The notes under the pieces: generated by a model
The model's input: the letters and a program-made list of their open reading frames with translations, nothing else
Database searches by the model: none
What the model was told of the DNA's origin: nothing
From: Lutibacter maritimus
GTDB taxonomy: Bacteria > Bacteroidota > Bacteroidia > Flavobacteriales > Flavobacteriaceae
Assembly: GCF_900116115.1 (NCBI RefSeq)
Contig: NZ_FOZP01000001.1
Location: 512,071-576,070 of the forward strand
Direction of reading: 5' to 3'
DNA length: 64,000 bases
Translations under genes and position numbers: made by a program
In this document: positions 45,817-55,601 of the stretch, in pieces
Layout of the letters: each line of letters begins with the position of its first letter
Numbering within the stretch: position 1 is the first letter of the stretch

Positions 45817-47700
45817 ATGAAAAAAAGTTGTATAACAAATTTGCTGTTTATTGGAATTACATTTTTTACATCATTCCAAATAAAAGCGCAAACCGACATT
45901 CATGAGAAGCTGAATGAAATTGCAATAGTAGATCAAAAAGTTATGATGCCTATGCGAGATGGAGTTCGTTTGGCTACAGATATTTACAGACCAAAAACAG
46001 ATAAACCTGTTCCGATTATATTTTCTAGAACACCTTATAATTTTAATTCATGGGTTGATGGAGAAGAACGAACAAGAGTTTTAGAAACAGCTTATAATTT
46101 TGTTTTAAAAGGATATGCTTATGTTGTTCAAAATGAACGCGGACGCTATTTTTCAGAAGGAGAATGGGATATTTTAGGAGTTCCACTAACCGATGGTTAT
46201 GACGCTTTTAGCTGGATGAAAGACCAAAGTTGGTCAAATGGTAAAATTGGAACACTTGGATGTTCTTCAACTGCAGAATGGCAAATGGCAGTAGCAGCTT
46301 TAGATCATCCATCTCATGCTGCAATGGTACCTCAAGGTTTTGGTGCAGGTGTTGGTAGAGTAGGAGAATATTTTGAGCAAGGAAACTGGTATAGAGGAGG
46401 TGTTGAACAATTATTGTTTTTCTCTTGGTTATACGGTGTTGAACATGATAAATTTAAACCTCGAATTCCTGCAGGAGCAACACAAGAAGATTTAATTAGA
46501 ATTTCAAGATTTTATGATTTAGCACCTGAGAATCCAACAGTAGATATGGCTGTTGCGTTAAAACATTTGCCAATTCAAGATATATTAAAAAATATACATG
46601 GTAAAAAAGAAGTCTTCGACAAAATGGTACGCAGAAAACCCAATGATGCCGATTGGTTTAAAGGAGGTTTATACCATGATGATAAAGAGATTAGCGTTCC
46701 AAGTTTTTGGTTTGCTTCTTGGTACGACGTTTCTATAAGTCCAAATTTAGCATTGTTTAATCACGTTAGAAACAATCATTCAGATCCTGAAATTAGAGAC
46801 AATCAATATTTAGTAATTGCTCCAACGCTACATTGTTCATACACTAGAGCAACAGAAAATACAATTGTTGGAGAGCGAAGTGTTGGTGATGCACGTTTAA
46901 ATTATGACGAGCAAATTACTGCTTGGTTTGATTTTTGGTTGAAAGGTGAAAAGAACGATTTTAAAGAAAAAACTCCAAGAGTTCAATACTATTTAATGGG
47001 TTTAAACGAATGGAAATCTTCTGAAACTTGGCCGCCACAAGCAGCTAAAATGACAACTTTTTACTTAGATAGCAATGGAAAAGCAAATACTTTAAACGGA
47101 GATGGAAAATTGACTTTAAAAAAAGCTAGAAATAACAAAGCTGATTCTTTCACATACGATCCTTTAAAACCAGTAGATTCTTACGGTGGAAATGTTTGTT
47201 GCACTGGTAATGCAATTAAAGGAGGTTCTTTTGACCAACAAGAGATGGAAATGAGAGAAGATATTTTAGTGTACTCAACAGATCCTTTAAAAGAAGGTGT
47301 TGAAGTTTCTGGTTTTATAAATACTACACTTTATGTTTCTTCGGATGCAAAAGATACCGATTTTACAATTAAATTAATTGATGTTTATCCTGACGGAAGC
47401 GCTTATAATTTAGACGAAACCATTCAAAGAGTGCGTTACAGAGAAGGTTATGATAAAGAAGTATTTATGGAAAAAGGAACTGTTTATGAAGTAAAATTAA
47501 CACCCATGAGCACAAGTAATTTCTTTAAAAAAGGACATAAAATTAGAATTGAAGTTTCTAGTAGTAATTTTCCTCGTTTTGCAAGAAATTTAAATACAGG
47601 AGGCAACAATTATGACGAAAAAGAAGGCGTTATTGCACACAACAAAATTCACCATAGTTTAAAATACCAATCTAGAATTGAGTTGCCAATGATAAAATAA
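45817..47700 (+). CDS. CocE/NonD family hydrolase (S15-type), exported
   Basis: A 627-residue protein with a signal peptide ending near residue 24 (IKAQ). The alpha/beta-hydrolase S15 domain starts [16 protein letters not shown]. The nucleophile is probably the Ser in [11 protein letters not shown], a variant of the usual GxSYxG. The acid is probably in FWFASWYDV and the His in [10 protein letters not shown]-terminal jelly-roll domain (about 400-627) completes the CocE/X-Pro dipeptidyl-peptidase architecture. It probably hydrolyses ester or acyl-peptide substrates in the periplasm. Substrate is unknown. Confidence 0.9.
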   Translation: MKKSCITNLLFIGITFFTSFQIKAQTDIHEKLNEIAIVDQKVMMPMRDGVRLATDIYRPKTDKPVPIIFSRTPYNFNSWVDGEERTRVLETAYNFVLKGYAYVVQNERGRYFSEGEWDILGVPLTDGYDAFSWMKDQSWSNGKIGTLGCSSTAEWQMAVAALDHPSHAAMVPQGFGAGVGRVGEYFEQGNWYRGGVEQLLFFSWLYGVEHDKFKPRIPAGATQEDLIRISRFYDLAPENPTVDMAVALKHLPIQDILKNIHGKKEVFDKMVRRKPNDADWFKGGLYHDDKEISVPSFWFASWYDVSISPNLALFNHVRNNHSDPEIRDNQYLVIAPTLHCSYTRATENTIVGERSVGDARLNYDEQITAWFDFWLKGEKNDFKEKTPRVQYYLMGLNEWKSSETWPPQAAKMTTFYLDSNGKANTLNGDGKLTLKKARNNKADSFTYDPLKPVDSYGGNVCCTGNAIKGGSFDQQEMEMREDILVYSTDPLKEGVEVSGFINTTLYVSSDAKDTDFTIKLIDVYPDGSAYNLDETIQRVRYREGYDKEVFMEKGTVYEVKLTPMSTSNFFKKGHKIRIEVSSSNFPRFARNLNTGGNNYDEKEGVIAHNKIHHSLKYQSRIELPMIK

Positions 47701-47720
47701 AACAGAATTATTTTTTATTT

Positions 47721-47752
47721 AAAAGCCTCATTTAGTTATAAATGAGGCTTTT
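47721..47752. terminator. Bidirectional terminator, CocE hydrolase / tesA-like
   Basis: Perfect 14 bp arms (AAAAGCCTCATTTA and complement) with a four-base loop between convergent genes. Confidence 0.88.
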
Positions 47753-47774
47753 AAATTTTATACTATTAAAATTT

Positions 47775-48470
47775 TTATAAATTAATTATTGGTGCTAAAA
47801 CTGCCCAAACATTTGTTGCCAATATTTTATGCCCATCAACGGTTGGATGAATACCATCTGCTTGATTTAATTCAGGAACGCCACCAACATCTTTTAATAA
47901 AAAAGGAATTAAATAAAGATTGTTTTTCTCGGCTAGTTCAGGAAAAATGGTTTTAAACTCGGTAGTATAATCTTGGCCCATATTTGGTGGTAATTGCATT
48001 CCAGCTAAAATAATTTTAGTTGCAGCATTTTTTGCTAACACAGCATCTATAATCGCTTGTAAATTTTTCCTTGTTTCTGTTAAAGGAACTCCACGCAATC
48101 CATCATTAGCACCTAATTCTAAAATAAAAATATCTACTTTTTGATTTAGTACCCAATCGATTCTACTTTTTCCTCCTGAAGTTGTTTCTCCACTAACACC
48201 AGAATTTATAACTGTATAATTTAATGAAAGTGAATCTATTTTTGTCTGAAGAATTGAAGGAAAAGCATCATTTACATCCTCTAAACCATAACCAGCAGTT
48301 AAACTATCGCCAAAAACTAAAATTGTTTTTGTAGCACTGCTTTTTTCTTCAGTGGTTTCAGTTTCAACAGAAGTTTTTTCAGTTGTATCCTGATTTTTAT
48401 TATTATCTGATTTACAAGAGAATACAATTATCAAAAGTAAAAAATAACAAAACTTTAGGAAAATCTTCAT
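47775..48470 (-). CDS. TesA-like GDSL arylesterase/thioesterase lipoprotein
   Basis: A 231-residue protein starting at the ATG at 48470 (further ATG at 48485; open frame to 48521). The lipobox ends at Cys19 (IIVFSC), followed by an acidic Thr/Glu-rich linker. The SGNH/GDSL domain has FGDSLTAGYGL (Ser), SGVSGETTSGG (Gly), LGANDGLRG (Asn) and DGIHPTVDGH (Asp, His). It resembles TesA of E. coli but is lipid-anchored. It is divergent from an ABC transporter pair as in the E. coli tesA-ybbA-ybbP locus. Confidence 0.92.
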   Translation of the reverse strand: MKIFLKFCYFLLLIIVFSCKSDNNKNQDTTEKTSVETETTEEKSSATKTILVFGDSLTAGYGLEDVNDAFPSILQTKIDSLSLNYTVINSGVSGETTSGGKSRIDWVLNQKVDIFILELGANDGLRGVPLTETRKNLQAIIDAVLAKNAATKIILAGMQLPPNMGQDYTTEFKTIFPELAEKNNLYLIPFLLKDVGGVPELNQADGIHPTVDGHKILATNVWAVLAPIINL

Positions 48471-48552
48471 TGTATTATTCTTCATATTTAAAATCAATTG
48501 ATTATTTTTCAATTTCAGCATTTTTTGGCAACATTTATAATTGATAAGTACT

Positions 48553-49242
48553 ATGACAAAGATATTAAAGATTCACGAACTAGAGAAAATATACACTAGT
48601 GGTTTAAAAAAATTAACAGTATTATCTCATATTTCTTTTGAGGTTGAAAAAGGAAGTGTTTTTTCAATAGTTGGTCCTTCGGGTAGTGGAAAAACAACCT
48701 TGCTAGGGTTATGTGCCGGTTTAGATTATCCAAGTAACGGAACAATAGAGTTATGCGGTAGAAATTTAGAAAATTTAGATGAAGATGAGCGCGCTCAATT
48801 ACGCAATAAAGAAGTAGGTTTTATATTTCAAAACTTTCAATTATTACCTACACTTACTGCATTAGAAAATATAATTGTACCGTTAGAGTTGCAGGGCGAA
48901 AAAAATGCAGCTAAAATTGGTATGGAATTATTACAAAAAGTAGGATTGTCAGATCGTTTTGACCATTATCCATCCCAATTATCAGGTGGTGAGCAGCAAC
49001 GTGTAGCTTTAGCTAGAGCTTTTTCAAACAAACCTTCTATTTTATTTGCAGATGAACCTACTGGAAATTTAGATGAAGAAACTGGCGAAAAAGTGATTCA
49101 ATTATTGTTTGAACTAAATAAAGAAGCAGGTACTACTTTAGTTATTATTACGCACGATTTAGATTTAGCTAATAGAACACAACAAATTTTACGGTTAAAA
49201 GGAGGAAAAATTATGTCTAACAAAAAAACAATTGTAGTTTAA
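48553..49242 (+). CDS. ABC transporter ATP-binding protein (YbbA/LolD type)
   Basis: A 229-residue ATPase with Walker A GPSGSGKTT, Q-loop FIFQNFQLLPTLTALEN, signature LSGGEQQRVALARA, Walker B ILFADEPTGNLD and the H-loop ITHD. It belongs to the MacB/LolD subgroup that pairs with FtsX-like permeases. Start taken at the ATG at 48553; the frame extends to a TTG at 48541. Its stop overlaps the permease start (TAATG), so the two are translationally coupled. Confidence 0.95.
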   Translation: MTKILKIHELEKIYTSGLKKLTVLSHISFEVEKGSVFSIVGPSGSGKTTLLGLCAGLDYPSNGTIELCGRNLENLDEDERAQLRNKEVGFIFQNFQLLPTLTALENIIVPLELQGEKNAAKIGMELLQKVGLSDRFDHYPSQLSGGEQQRVALARAFSNKPSILFADEPTGNLDEETGEKVIQLLFELNKEAGTTLVIITHDLDLANRTQQILRLKGGKIMSNKKTIVV

Positions 49243-51770
49243 TGAACAAAGCTTCTGTTTTATGGCTATTTAAAATGGCTTGGCGCGATGGAAAAGCGAG
49301 CCTTTCCAGATTAATGCTTTTTATGGCATCTATTATTTTGGGTATTGCGGCAGTTGTTTCCATTCAAATGTTTAGTGAAAATTTAAAACAAAATATAAAA
49401 AATCAGAGTAAAGCCTTAATGGGTGCTGATTTTATAATTGATAGTAGGCAACTTCCAAATAAAAAAGTTCAAGCTATAATAGATTCATTAAATGTTGCGG
49501 CTTCAGAAGTGAATTTTGTTTCTATGGCGGCATTTCCAAAAAATGAAGGAACAAAATTAGTAAAAGTACGCGCCATTGAAGGTGATTTCCCTTTTTACGG
49601 TACTTTAGAAACTGAGCCAATAAATGCTGCAAAACAATATCAAGATTTAGGTGGCGCCTTAGTTGATGCAACTCTAATGCTTCAATTTAATTTAAAACCG
49701 GGAGATTCTATTAAATTAGGAAAACTCACTTTTCCTATAAATGGTGCCTTAAAATCTATTCCTGGAAGCACAGCAGTTTTTACTTCTGTAGCACCGCCAG
49801 TACTTATTCCTTTTCGGTTTATTGATGATACAGAATTGTTACAATTAGGAAGTAGAAAAGAATATCAATACTTTTTTGTAGCACCACCAACTATGGATTT
49901 GGAGCTTTTGGATAAAACTATAGATCCTATTTTAGATGATGAAAATGCAGATTTAGATACACATACCAGTACAAGTGAGCGCTTAGGTAGAAGGTATGAT
50001 AACGTTAGTAGGTTTTTAAATTTAGCAGCATTCATCGCTCTTTTATTGGGTTGTGTAGGAATTGCAAGTTCTGTTCATATTTATATTAAAGAAAAATTAA
50101 AGAATGTTGCTGTTTTAAAATGTATAGGAGCTACCAGAAAACAAACTTTCTTAATTTACTTAACACAAGTTATTTGTATTGGTTTTATTGGAGGAATTTT
50201 GGGCGCTGGTATCGGAATTGTATTACAATATGCTTTTCCTTATTTTTTACAAGAATTTTTACCTTTTGATGTGCAAATATCTATTACAGTTCAACCTTTA
50301 ATTATGGGAGTGAGTTTAGGTATTTTAATGTCCGTTTTATTCGCTTTATTACCGTTGCTAGGTACTTGGTATGTTTCTCCGTTAGAAGTTTTAAGAGGAA
50401 CAGATGAAAACTTAGTAAAACCACGAAAAGCCAGACTTTTAACCTTGGCAGCAATTATACTTTTTATCTTTTTATTTTCATTTTGGTTGTTAAAAGATGC
50501 TTTATTTGGACTGGCATTTACAGTGGGGATTTTAATTGTTTTTGCAATTATGGCCGGAATTTCGAGTTTTTTTATGAATCTTATAAAAAAGTATTTTCCT
50601 AATAATTGGGGTTTTACAAAGCGTCAGAGTTTATTAAATTTATTTAGACCAAACAATCAAACAATGGTATTAATTTTAGCCATTGGTTTAGGTACTTTTT
50701 TAATTAGCACTTTGTATTTTACTAAAGATATTTTGTTAGCAAAAACAGCAATTGAAAATAGTTCAGACAATGCAAATATTATTTTATTAGATGTGCAAAA
50801 CGCACAAAAAGAAGCTGTTATTAACACCGTACTTTCTAAAGGATTTGAGATTATTGATAATATTCCTATAGTTACTATGCGATTGCATCAAATTAAAAAT
50901 GAATTGGTGAACGATATTAGAAAAGATACTACTTCAACAATGAATCAATGGATTTTAAATCATGAGTTTAGGGTAACGTATCGTGATTCAATATTAGATT
51001 CAGAAGAATTAGTTGCAGGAATATGGACTCGAAAAATAGAGCATGGCGAACCAATTTTAATTTCAATATCAGACAACATTGCTAAAGATGCAGATTTAGA
51101 GATTGGTGATTCCTTAATTTTTAATGTACAAGGAGTTTTAATGAAAACCGTTATAGGAAGCATTCGAAAAGTAGATTGGGGACGCATGCAATTAAATTTT
51201 TCTATAGTATTTCCAACGGGTGTTTTAGAAAATGCACCTCAATTTAACGTATTAACTACTCATGTACCCAATGAATCTAGTTCAGCAGCTTTACAACAAG
51301 ATTTAGTCAAGAAATTTCCAAATATATCTGTGTTAGATTTAAGACAAGTTTATACTGTAATTGAAGATATTTTATCTAAAATATCTTGGATTATTAATTT
51401 TATGGCTTTCTTTAGTATTCTTACAGGAATTATTGTTTTAATTGGTTCAGTTAGAAATAGCAAACACCAACGGATTAAAGAAAGTGTGTTGTTAAGAACT
51501 TTAGGAGCAAAGCGCAAACAAATTTTGCAAATTACTGCGCTAGAATATATTTATTTAGGAATGTTAGGTAGTTTAGTAGGTATTTTACTGTCACTACTTA
51601 GTAGTCAGTTATTGGCTGTATTTTTATTTAAAGAGCCTTTTATACCATCTCTTATTCCATTTTTAGTTTTTTTACCAGGTATTACTTTATTGGTTTTAGT
51701 AATCGGTTTAAGTAATATCAGCAGTGTTTTAAAAAGTCCGCCGCTAGAAGTTTTAAGGAAAGAAGGGTAG
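49242..51770 (+). CDS. FtsX-family ABC permease (YbbP-like)
   Basis: An 842-residue permease with an N-terminal helix, a large extracytoplasmic domain (about residues 45-250), three helices of a first FtsX domain (about 260-390) and two further helices. A second extracytoplasmic domain and a C-terminal FtsX domain (about 715-835) follow. The duplicated MacB/FtsX architecture is that of YbbP. With its ATPase it probably moves or extracts hydrophobic molecules or works mechanically at the envelope. The divergent tesA-like gene suggests a lipid-linked substrate; this is inference. Confidence 0.92.
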   Translation: MNKASVLWLFKMAWRDGKASLSRLMLFMASIILGIAAVVSIQMFSENLKQNIKNQSKALMGADFIIDSRQLPNKKVQAIIDSLNVAASEVNFVSMAAFPKNEGTKLVKVRAIEGDFPFYGTLETEPINAAKQYQDLGGALVDATLMLQFNLKPGDSIKLGKLTFPINGALKSIPGSTAVFTSVAPPVLIPFRFIDDTELLQLGSRKEYQYFFVAPPTMDLELLDKTIDPILDDENADLDTHTSTSERLGRRYDNVSRFLNLAAFIALLLGCVGIASSVHIYIKEKLKNVAVLKCIGATRKQTFLIYLTQVICIGFIGGILGAGIGIVLQYAFPYFLQEFLPFDVQISITVQPLIMGVSLGILMSVLFALLPLLGTWYVSPLEVLRGTDENLVKPRKARLLTLAAIILFIFLFSFWLLKDALFGLAFTVGILIVFAIMAGISSFFMNLIKKYFPNNWGFTKRQSLLNLFRPNNQTMVLILAIGLGTFLISTLYFTKDILLAKTAIENSSDNANIILLDVQNAQKEAVINTVLSKGFEIIDNIPIVTMRLHQIKNELVNDIRKDTTSTMNQWILNHEFRVTYRDSILDSEELVAGIWTRKIEHGEPILISISDNIAKDADLEIGDSLIFNVQGVLMKTVIGSIRKVDWGRMQLNFSIVFPTGVLENAPQFNVLTTHVPNESSSAALQQDLVKKFPNISVLDLRQVYTVIEDILSKISWIINFMAFFSILTGIIVLIGSVRNSKHQRIKESVLLRTLGAKRKQILQITALEYIYLGMLGSLVGILLSLLSSQLLAVFLFKEPFIPSLIPFLVFLPGITLLVLVIGLSNISSVLKSPPLEVLRKEG

Positions 51771-51813
51771 TTTTCTGAGTTAAAATTAAACAAGCTTCAA
51801 GTATGCAAATTAT

Positions 51814-52539
51814 TTACCAAGCTTGTATAATTAACGCTGGACTATCAATTGAAAATGATTCCATATTAAAATTTCCATAATAGTTACAATGGTTAAAACC
51901 TGCATTATTCAATAAAAGTGTTAGTTCGTTTTTTAACAATGGTAATAATTCAATGCTGTTTTCAATTATTTGTTGGGTAGCTTTCACTGTTAATCGCGTA
52001 TTAAAATCAATTTTATTAACTGACTTACGATAAGAATAATTTCGTTCAAATATGATTTCATCATTTTCTATAAGTGGTAATTGTTTTATGTTTTTTTCAA
52101 TAATTCTATCATAATTAACTATTTGCAATAATAATTTGCCGTTTGTTTTTAATAAACCTTTTGATTGTTTTAAAAAATTTGCAATTTCATCTAACGAATT
52201 TAAATGAACTAATGTATTTCCAAAACAAATAATACCATCCGCAGAATTTTCATCTAAAAAAGCCTCTAAATCAAGCATGCTTACTTGTTGAAATTGAATG
52301 GATTTTGATTTATCCAGCTTCTTTTTTGAAGCTGCTCGTATCATTTCAGCATCCATATCAATTCCCAATACATTTTTGTAATAATTTGCCAATTCAAATG
52401 AAAGTGTTCCAATTCCACAACCAATATCTAAAACAGTACTATTATGTTCAGGTATTTTTAACTTAATAAAATCAACTTGATTCACATTAATTTTAAAAAT
52501 ATGGTGATAAAAGGGCGCAATTTGCTGATAAAAACTCAT
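51814..52539 (-). CDS. Class I SAM-dependent methyltransferase
   Basis: A 241-residue methyltransferase with SAM-binding motif I VLDIGCGIGTLSFELA (about residues 36-51), an acidic loop GIDMDAEMIRAA and post-motif IICFGNTLVHL. The C-terminal part is beta-rich, as in small-molecule methyltransferases. Substrate is unknown. It is monocistronic and lies between the YbbP-like gene (convergent) and the repeat-peptide gene. Confidence 0.88.
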   Translation of the reverse strand: MSFYQQIAPFYHHIFKINVNQVDFIKLKIPEHNSTVLDIGCGIGTLSFELANYYKNVLGIDMDAEMIRAASKKKLDKSKSIQFQQVSMLDLEAFLDENSADGIICFGNTLVHLNSLDEIANFLKQSKGLLKTNGKLLLQIVNYDRIIEKNIKQLPLIENDEIIFERNYSYRKSVNKIDFNTRLTVKATQQIIENSIELLPLLKNELTLLLNNAGFNHCNYYGNFNMESFSIDSPALIIQAW

Positions 52540-52623
52540 TTAAATTATTTTATAATTAAAGTTAGTACAATAAGGAAGATACGATTAAACCTAAAGTGAT
52601 CTAATATAGAGACTTTAAATTTT

Positions 52624-52659
52624 ACAAAAGCCCATCAAAATATTTTGATGGGCTTTTGT
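52624..52659. terminator. Terminator between repeat peptide and methyltransferase genes
   Basis: A perfect 36 bp palindrome with arms ACAAAAGCCCATCAAAAT and its complement. It lies 21 bp past the stop of the repeat-peptide gene, on whose strand it acts. Confidence 0.85.
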
Positions 52660-52680
52660 ATTATGTTTTTAATTTGAAAA

Positions 52681-52887
52681 TTACTCTGGTTTAATAGAAG
52701 TCCCAGTTTTAGGCTCAATAGTAATACCAGTTTTAGGTTCAATAGTGATGCCGGTTTTAGGTTCAATAGTGATGCCGGTTTTAGGTTCAATAGTAATACC
52801 AGTTTTTGGCTCAATAGTAATACCAGTTTTTGGCTCAATAGTAATGCCGGTTTTAGGCTTTATGTTTTCATTTTTTTGTTTAGACAT
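52681..52887 (-). CDS. Short protein of tandem EPKTGITI octapeptide repeats
   Basis: A 68-residue protein made of a short N-terminus (MSKQKNENIK) and seven near-identical 8-residue units, consensus EPKTGITI, ending in a variant PKTGTSIKPE. There is no signal peptide, Cys or aromatic residue. Synonymous drift between the 24 bp units, with the protein sequence kept, argues for selection on the peptide and against a mere DNA repeat. It is divergent from the caspase-type locus starting at 52996 and has its own terminator. Unknown function; each unit offers a Lys, a residue that bacterial metacaspase-like proteases often cleave after, so it could be a substrate or a structural partner. This is speculation. 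Confidence 0.7.
   Translation of the reverse strand: MSKQKNENIKPKTGITIEPKTGITIEPKTGITIEPKTGITIEPKTGITIEPKTGITIEPKTGTSIKPE
52705..52860. repeat. 24 bp tandem repeat array
   Basis: Six full 24 bp units (52705-52848) and one partial unit, in phase with the reading frame of the repeat protein. Units differ mostly at third codon positions (for example AATACC versus GATGCC). There is no spacer sequence, so it is not a CRISPR. Confidence 0.92.
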
Positions 52888-52906
52888 CGGATATTTTTTT
52901 TAGTTA

Positions 52907-52932
52907 ATATTTTACTATATTAGTAAAAATAT
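52907..52932. promoter_or_regulatory. Palindrome in the divergent gap (operator candidate)
   Basis: Arms ATATTTTACTA and TAGTAAAAATAT around a TAT loop, 20 bp upstream of the repeat-peptide start and 64 bp before the gene at 52996. The core TTACTATATTAGTA (52912-52925) recurs with one change at 57862-57875 before the last gene of the locus. Confidence 0.45.
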
Positions 52933-52995
52933 TTCAATTCTACAACTAATAAGGGATTGATATAGAGTGCTAAACGTAATTATGCAAGCAAAAAA

Positions 52996-55028
<2,033 letters not shown>

Positions 55029-55029
55029 A

Positions 55030-55596
55030 ATGGCTATTCAAGATTCTACACAACAACTAAATGCTGTGACATCAAATTTAGATTTTATTAGTAAATTAAT
55101 TGAACATCTAATTTGGCCATTTACGTTGCTAATTATATTTATAATTTTCAGAAAACATTTTTCAGATATAATGCGTAAATTAAGTGGTATTGATGCTACT
55201 GCAACAGGAATTTCATTAAAATTTGATCAACAAATAGATAAAGCAATTGAAAATTTTTTACCAACACAAGATGAGAATAATTTAATTGCTAAATCAGCAT
55301 TTAAAATAGGAGAGGAGGAGCAACCTGAAATACCTAAAACGCCTTTTCAACAAATGTTGCAGCTGAGAGACAACTTAAACCATCGCATTATTTTAAAATC
55401 GCAAGAAAATAATATTTCTACACTATCCAAATCAAGTATTGAGCTTAAAAATGAATTGTTACAATCTGGGAATATAACTGCTAAAAATGCAAAATTATTT
55501 CAAACTTTAATTGATTTAACTAATGCAAGCGATAAAACAATTAGTCAAGCGCAGGTAAATAAAGTTCAACTATTATTTAACAACTTAAAATTGTAA
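55030..55596 (+). CDS. Single-pass membrane protein of the caspase locus
   Basis: A 188-residue protein with one transmembrane helix at about residues 27-43 (LIWPFTLLIIFIIFRKH). A cytoplasmic part contains GIDATATGISLKFDQQIDKAIENF and a helical C-terminal half. The WPxxxLxxFxxFR pattern just before a soluble domain is familiar from small anchor proteins near signalling or defence genes, but I cannot name the family. It is placed between the TolB/TPR membrane protein and the caspase fusion (5 bp gap), so translation of the effector is likely coupled to it. Confidence 0.75.
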   Translation: MAIQDSTQQLNAVTSNLDFISKLIEHLIWPFTLLIIFIIFRKHFSDIMRKLSGIDATATGISLKFDQQIDKAIENFLPTQDENNLIAKSAFKIGEEEQPEIPKTPFQQMLQLRDNLNHRIILKSQENNISTLSKSSIELKNELLQSGNITAKNAKLFQTLIDLTNASDKTISQAQVNKVQLLFNNLKL

Positions 55597-55601
55597 ATAT
55601 T

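Noticed and set aside
52635-52838. Second repeat ORF (LLNLKPAS-type units) overlapping the repeat protein
   Set aside because: It is the same 24 bp repeats read in another frame. The EPKTGITI frame has better composition, a natural N-terminus and synonymous third-position drift.
52705-52860. 24 bp repeats as a CRISPR array
   Set aside because: Units are directly adjacent without spacers and are in phase with an open reading frame.
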